A stretch of DNA of 64,000 nt. Origin: Paguma larvata. Its lineage: Eukaryota; Chordata; Mammalia; Carnivora; Viverridae. The notes under the pieces were generated by a model. It was not told the origin of the DNA, did no database searches, and saw only the letters and a list, made by a program, of their open reading frames with translations. The position numbers were made by a program, and so were the translations under genes. The stretch spans positions 126,688,739 through 126,752,738 of the forward strand of contig CM057825.1 in the NCBI GenBank assembly GCA_030068075.1. Reading direction: 5' to 3'. The stretch's first letter is position 1, and each line of letters starts with the position of its first letter. Positions 59,148 to 64,000 of this stretch are shown here, piece by piece.

Positions 59148-59532
59148 AAACTTTTTAGAAAAACAAAAAATATATCCGTTAGATTTCATAATTCTCAAAG
59201 TACAAGTATCTACCTGAAAATAGGCTAGGGATTTTTATTAGTCACACTTTTATTCAAGTAATTTAAAAACAGGTTAAATTTATTTCAAGGTCTAACTGTA
59301 ATAACAGTAACTCTAATTAAGTATACAAAATATTTAATTTGTGGTTTTTCATAAAAGTATGATAAATTTGGCACATGTTAACATATGGCAAAAATAAAAG
59401 TGTAAGATGATTATCAGAATACTATGCTATTTGGAAATTCAAGGAATAATCAGGATTCATAGATGAATACAAGAGAAGTGTTAGATAACTGATGAAGGAA
59501 ATTCAAAGTGTGTGAAATTTTTCCTCTATTTT

Positions 59533-59534
<2 letters not shown>

Positions 59535-59580
<46 letters not shown>
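59535..59580. repeat. (GT)23 microsatellite
   Basis: Uninterrupted GT dinucleotides, 135 bases beyond the ERI2 stop codon. Likely polymorphic. Confidence 0.95.
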
Positions 59581-59584
<4 letters not shown>

Positions 59585-59714
59585 GCCCCTGTGCAGTCTA
59601 TAGAACTCAGATATGCTAAGTCCCCATGACTTGTAGCTCTAAGCACTTTTTTCTCTTTATCACACAAAAAATCACATTAAAGTAAAAACATGGTTTAGAC
59701 GTAGGGAAGGTTTA

Positions 59715-61022
59715 TCAATTCCTCATTGAAGGTCTAAGTCTCAATGAATTTTTAGTAGAAAAATTTGCATTCCCATCACAAATATGGCTTATTTTTGGAG
59801 AACTAAAAGTGAGTCCCTCCGGAGAATGAGACAGAATGCTGCTGTTGGCTCTCTCCTTTCGAAGTGTTTGTTCCCACTTGAAATAACCACAACATTTTCT
59901 GTTTTCTTGGTATTTCCCAATAGGGCAACAAAAGAAGACTTTTCCATGGTTTGGTCCATTATTAGAAACAATAAGTCTCTTACATCTTCGGCCACATTTG
60001 CATAGAGGAGGTGTCAGTTTCCCACTCTTCGAAGGTTCTTGTAGGTTAACTGTAGAAGCTAAGATAGAGGGGGGAACTTTCCGGGAACAACTTCTCACTG
60101 GGGAGCCATCAGATGATGTAGGCTTTTCTCCATGAATAGTGAAAGACTGTTTTTTTGCTGGTGGGAAAGCTGGGGGACTGGATGGATTCCTTTTAGTACC
60201 ACCTAAAAGGAGGGGGTATTTCCCCAAAACTGAAGGATGAGACATATTGGCATTAATACTGTTGAAGCTACTTGATTTGCATTCAGGTAATTTAAAGTCA
60301 GAAGCAACTGAACCTTGATCTTTGGCATCTTTTACATGATAAATAGTAGTATGTGGACTCTTATATACAATAGACTTAGAGGTCTCAGATTTTTGAGGAG
60401 TTTCTTCTGTACCTTCCTTTAAAACCATTAATCTTTCTAGTGAATTAAATGAACTGTCTAAGTTTGAATCACTAATGGGAGGTATACAATCTATATTTTG
60501 CTCAGGCTGAGATGCTGGCAGTAAAGCTACATCCTCCCAATCAGCCAACATAGGTAAACAATCAAGAGCAGAACTCATTTCCATATCAGAAACATGATTC
60601 ACAGATGAAATGGTAGTTGAAACAAGTACCAATTCTGAACTAACTGTTGAAGACTTAGGTTTGGTACTAAATGCAAGGTGTTCATTTTTTATGTGTTTCT
60701 GCATAAGTGTATTCAAGCTGGGAGATGACAACTGCTCCAGAGAAGTAGAGGGCTTTGTATGAGAAAGAGATAAATAGCTTTTGCCATTGTGAAAACCCAC
60801 TTTTATATTGCTCTTCAGTTGGAACTGATCTTGTTGTCCCTTTATAAGAGAATTTACACCAGCTGACCTCAACTGAACTTTTTCATGAGAATTTACTGTA
60901 TTTTCAGGCTCCCTATCATATGTGCTAAGACCCCGAATGCTACTGTTGCAGGCCGACGCTTCTTCAACTTGATTCGTATTCAAATTTCGGGCCAAAATGT
61001 TGGGACTCTTCTTAGTGGGAAC
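59715..61022 (-). CDS. ERI2: ERI2 last exon, linker and GRF zinc finger
   Basis: 435 codons from VPTKKSPNILARNLNTNQVE to LRLRPSMRN, then stop. The Cys/His-rich GRF finger lies at about 59862-60015. Acceptor AATCATAG. The long open frame has no low-quality breaks. Confidence 0.93.
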   Translation of the reverse strand, partial: VPTKKSPNILARNLNTNQVEEASACNSSIRGLSTYDREPENTVNSHEKVQLRSAGVNSLIKGQQDQFQLKSNIKVGFHNGKSYLSLSHTKPSTSLEQLSSPSLNTLMQKHIKNEHLAFSTKPKSSTVSSELVLVSTTISSVNHVSDMEMSSALDCLPMLADWEDVALLPASQPEQNIDCIPPISDSNLDSSFNSLERLMVLKEGTEETPQKSETSKSIVYKSPHTTIYHVKDAKDQGSVASDFKLPECKSSSFNSINANMSHPSVLGKYPLLLGGTKRNPSSPPAFPPAKKQSFTIHGEKPTSSDGSPVRSCSRKVPPSILASTVNLQEPSKSGKLTPPLCKCGRRCKRLIVSNNGPNHGKVFFCCPIGKYQENRKCCGYFKWEQTLRKERANSSILSHSPEGLTFSSPKISHICDGNANFSTKNSLRLRPSMRN

Positions 61023-63677
61023 CTATGATTCCACAAAATAGCTTTAGAAACTGTACATTCATAATTTCTTTAGTAAACACTATATGTTTTGACAAAAAAA
61101 GAAAAACGTCATCATTCATTGATTTATCAATGATTGTGCACAATGATATCTGTATTTCCATGAACCTATGATTAATTCTGGAGTTTGATATAAAAGAATA
61201 AAGAAGAAAGACACCACTAACCTTGTTCAAGGACCTTGTAATTTTCATTAAGCAACCATCCCTGATCATTTTCCAAGCAAGAAGGGCAGTATTCCGAGAA
61301 TCATCCAAACCTGAGGAGATAGATGTCAAACACTGACTTTAGTAGTACCAGTGTAAATAAATACAGCAAAAATAAGAAATCACAATTTAAATTGGAATAT
61401 ACTATTTGTTTTATGATTATCTACTAATTTTAATCATGATAAATTAAACTAGCAAAAAGCTGTGGCAACCTTACCAATAAAAGACAAGATCGCCCACATT
61501 CACAGAGAAGATAAAAATCTGTTACAGTTCACAAAAATGTAAGCAACATCCTGTAGGGACCATTTTGGTGAGTAATCTAATGATTTTGTTCAGTTTTTTC
61601 ACTAATTCACTGTATTATTTGGGCATTTGTTTAATCTCCATTTGATTTAGCTAATTTCCATTCTTTTTAGCAACAAACCATTAGATGGCAGTCTTTATCT
61701 TACACTACTAGTCAGAAATAATTTGAACAGTATAGATTAGGAGCTTTTATTAGCTGAAGGATATTCTTTATTTTTTTTTAACTTTTTAAAAAAATTTATT
61801 TATTTTGAGAGACAGAGTGAGATAGAGGGCAAGCAGAGGACGGGCAGAGAGAAAAGGAGACACAGAATCTGAAGCAGGCTCCAGGCTCTGAGCAAATATT
61901 CAGCAGAGTCTGATGTGGGGCTCAAACCCATGAACTGTGAGATCATGACCTGAGCCAAAGTCAGACGCTTAACTGACTGAGTCACACAGGCGCCCCAGGA
62001 CATTCTTTATTAATGACATCACCAAAAACATGACATTCATATAAAGACTTCATAAAAATAAAATGACTTACATAATAAAATTATTTTCAATTGGTACTAA
62101 CCAGAATGTTCTCGTCCCAAGAATTCTATTCCCACTTCCTGCAGGGCACCACTTAGTCCTTTTGGTTTTCTTCTATAGAAAATCTAATCAAATAAAAGAA
62201 GACATAACCAAAAAAAGGTTACTATTAGAAAGGCTATGTATTAACCACTTACTTTTTAAATTTTTACTTCTATTCGATTTAAAATGTGTTTATTTTGTTG
62301 TGCTATTTTACATACTTTAAAAAACATATTTATGAAAAAGTTTCACAAGAAAATATTTTATTTATAGTAACCTATACCCATGCGTGGGACGAAGTTTCAT
62401 CATTTTTCAGTAGAAGGAAAGTGAATATGCCTCCATCTTTGACTCTTACCTTATAAGTTACTCTGAGATCAATCCAAGAATTTAAGACCACAGGTTTTAA
62501 CAGCTGTTTTCTTTTACACTCATACTCCAGGCAAACCCCCAAGTCCCAGTCTGCATTAAGTATATTAAAACAGAACAAATTCAAAGATGCCAAGTAGTTT
62601 TTACTTATGCTATCATCATTTATAAATAAAAGGTTGAAAGATGATATAAAATAAAATAGTAAGATTTAGAAAAACATAATATACATAGTATACATAATAA
62701 TATACAGTAGACCACCAAAATATACTATGTACTATAGTATATGTACTATGCAGTATATAAGTTATAATGTATGTGCTATAACAATATACTATTATAATAT
62801 AAAATAAAATAATAAGATTTCATTGTTGTTAGTACCTAACAATTATTCACTTTATATGATTTAGTATTAAGACATTAAGTTGGTAACTAAATTTCAAAAT
62901 GATTTCTTAAACACCCAATTAAACACACTAAGTATTTCAGAAAGAAGAGTAAGGTGTCAAGTTACAAGGCCTACATGGAGAAGATTATGTTTTTAACATT
63001 CTAGGAAAATACTAATGTAACTGAGAAACCTGACATCTTATAGAAACCTAAAACCAAATATGACTATCAATGCTATGCTATCAATGGCACAGCATTGCTA
63101 TCAATGACTATTAATGGCAATGCTACATCACAGGGATACAAAAGATCTGGTTTAATAACGCATCTTTTCCTAGCGTGAAAGTATAACAGCAAAGGATGTG
63201 AATTGAATGAAGATTCTTTTTGTTTAAGGTTGTAGAAAATAGTGTAAGAGTTTTCACTAAACATCTTTGCCTGGAACCAGAAGACCAGAGAGGAAAAATC
63301 TGGAAAGATTCTTAAAGTTAAGTCTTAAAATTTTAAGGTATCCCAGAACAGTAATTTGAAAAATATGAATAAACTTACTTCCTTGGTTAACATCCGTTAG
63401 GCACTTAGAATTCTTTTTGAGGCCCAAGAGGTTAACAAGTATAATTCTTACTACGGATGAAGAATTACATAGTGGTAATCCTACTCATTTATGATTTATA
63501 GGTATAACTTATTTTTTTACCTGACCAAGTAACAAATGCACATAATTTTACTTCGGAATTAGACAGATCTGAAATCCTAGTAGCAAAAATAATTTTCTTC
63601 TGTTGCTGAATCTTCTGAATCCATTTACAGAACTGAGATAAGCAAATCCTCAGAGGGACTCCTTCATCAACTTGAGC
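59715..63677 (-). CDS. ERI2: ERI2, ERI1 exoribonuclease family member 2 (3' five exons)
   Basis: DEDDh-type 3'-5' exonuclease with a C-terminal GRF zinc finger. Coding exons on the minus strand: 63521-63677, 62450-62550, 62102-62183, 61222-61310 and the long last exon 59715-61022. They join in frame into about 578 residues; the first 100 or so residues lie beyond the right edge. Seen: AQVDEGVPLRICLSQFCKWI, FVTWSDWDLGVCLEYECKRK, FYRRKPKGLSGALQEVGIEF and REHSGLDDSRNTALLAWKM. The last carries the ExoIII motif H-x4-D, with the His codon before and the Asp after the 62102/61310 junction. The last exon encodes 435 residues: a Ser/Thr-rich, probably disordered linker, then a GRF-type finger (CKCGRRCKR...HGKVFFCC...CCGYFKW), then a basic tail. 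Biological substrates are not evident from the sequence. No internal stop. Confidence 0.93.
61222..61310 (-). CDS. ERI2: ERI2 exon with ExoIII aspartate
   Basis: 89 bp: (G)LDDSRNTALLAWKMIRDG then CLMKITRSLNK. Acceptor CTCAG, donor GTTAGT. Confidence 0.9.
61773..61997 (-). mobile_element. tRNA-derived SINE in an ERI2 intron
   Basis: SINE flanked by GGATATTCTTTATT (61759-61772) and GGACATTCTTTATT (61998-62011). Same transcriptional sense as ERI2; ends 105 bases from an ERI2 exon. Confidence 0.9.
62102..62183 (-). CDS. ERI2: ERI2 exonuclease exon
   Basis: 82 bp. Acceptor TGATTAG chosen because it gives IFYRRKPKGLSGALQEVGIE in frame. A second AG (TATAG) 11 bases further in would shift the frame. 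Ends REHS plus one base. Donor GTTAGT. Confidence 0.88.
62450..62550 (-). CDS. ERI2: ERI2 exonuclease exon
   Basis: 101 bp. It completes the Asp codon, then WDLGVCLEYECKRKQLLKPV and LNSWIDLRVTYK. Acceptor AATGCAG, donor GTAAGA. Confidence 0.9.
62640..62820. repeat. AT-rich imperfect palindromic region
   Basis: Overlapping ACTATAGTATATGTACTATG-like units with hairpin potential in an ERI2 intron. Confidence 0.6.
63521..63677 (-). CDS. ERI2: ERI2 exonuclease exon
   Basis: 157 bp. It starts in phase 0 after TACTCAG with AQVDEGVPLRICLSQFCKWI and ends VKLCAFVTWS plus one base of an Asp codon. Donor GTAAAA. Confidence 0.88.
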
Positions 63678-64000
63678 CTGAGTAAAGTCACAAAATTTGA
63701 ATTCAACAATCAAATTCTATAATTATTGAACACATCATTAGCACATAATTATGCACTACAGGTGGATATAAAAAAGAAGAGATTCTGACTGGCAAAGAGT
63801 TTCTCTAGTGAAAAAGAAATTAAAACACATGTAAGAGAGAGAATGATTAGAATGCTGCAAGGTAAAAAAAATTAGGTTGCTCTATCTAAAATAACACAGA
63901 AATATAGTAATTAAATCCTGACTGACAGGTATTTGATGTCATTTAATATCCATAAATTTGATATTAAATTTTACTCTATTCTTTCTCATTTTTAAAGATT
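63678..64000 (-). other. ERI2: ERI2 intron at the right edge
   Basis: 323 bases upstream of the first visible ERI2 exon. No exon or recognisable repeat seen. Confidence 0.5.

Larger units (their letters stand above)
58424..59714. other. ACSM3-ERI2 convergent 3' intergenic/UTR region
   Basis: 1.3 kb holding both 3' ends. Plus-strand AATAAA occurs at about 58699 and 58905 (ACSM3 candidates). Minus-strand AATAAA (plus TTTATT) occurs near 59236 and 59252 (ERI2 candidates). Two SINEs and a GT repeat fill the rest. Confidence 0.5.

Noticed and set aside
62640..62820. Possible CRISPR-like or structured repeat array
   Set aside because: Low-complexity AT repeats with no regular spacer structure in a mammalian intron.

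Overview
The window is ordinary mammalian nuclear DNA with intron-exon genes, a CpG-rich promoter and dense interspersed repeats. About thirty tRNA-derived SINEs have the 'GGGGCGCCTGGGTGGCTCAG' head and the (TCTC)n-AAATAAATAAA tail typical of felids, and the L1 3' ends are of carnivore type. I infer a cat-family carnivore. The species is not proven by the sequence.

Four protein-coding genes are recognisable. From left to right: the last seven exons of ACSM4 (+, 1258-6579), all of THUMPD1 (-, 11145-15388), all coding exons of ACSM3 (+, 39075-58423) and the 3' five exons of ERI2 (-, 59715-63677; the 5' part lies beyond the right edge). ACSM4 and ACSM3 are paralogous medium-chain acyl-CoA synthetases, and their last seven exons match in phase and, except for the terminal exon, in length. 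THUMPD1 is an unrelated tRNA-acetylation adaptor lying between them on the other strand. ACSM3 and ERI2 converge tail to tail about 1.3 kb apart.

Region by region: 1-6.7 kb is the ACSM4 3' half. 7.7-11.1 kb is a probable THUMPD1 3' UTR with few repeats. 11.1-15.4 kb is THUMPD1, with its CpG-island promoter to about 15.57 kb. 15.6-33.5 kb is intergenic and filled with SINEs, a 5'-inverted L1 (23.2-25.6 kb), a probable solo LTR (28.5-29.0 kb) and an old L1 (about 31-32.9 kb). 33.7-34.0 kb has a TATA box directly abutting an HNF1-like site, a candidate ACSM3 promoter and first exon. 39.0-58.4 kb is ACSM3. 59.7-63.7 kb is ERI2.

Three points deserve a second look. THUMPD1 exon 2 lacks one base relative to the frame of exon 3, giving a TAG at the splice junction. 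ACSM4 uses a GC-AG intron. There is also a graded series of L1-type insertions, down to pure poly(T) tracts between perfect duplications. I found no previously undescribed system.
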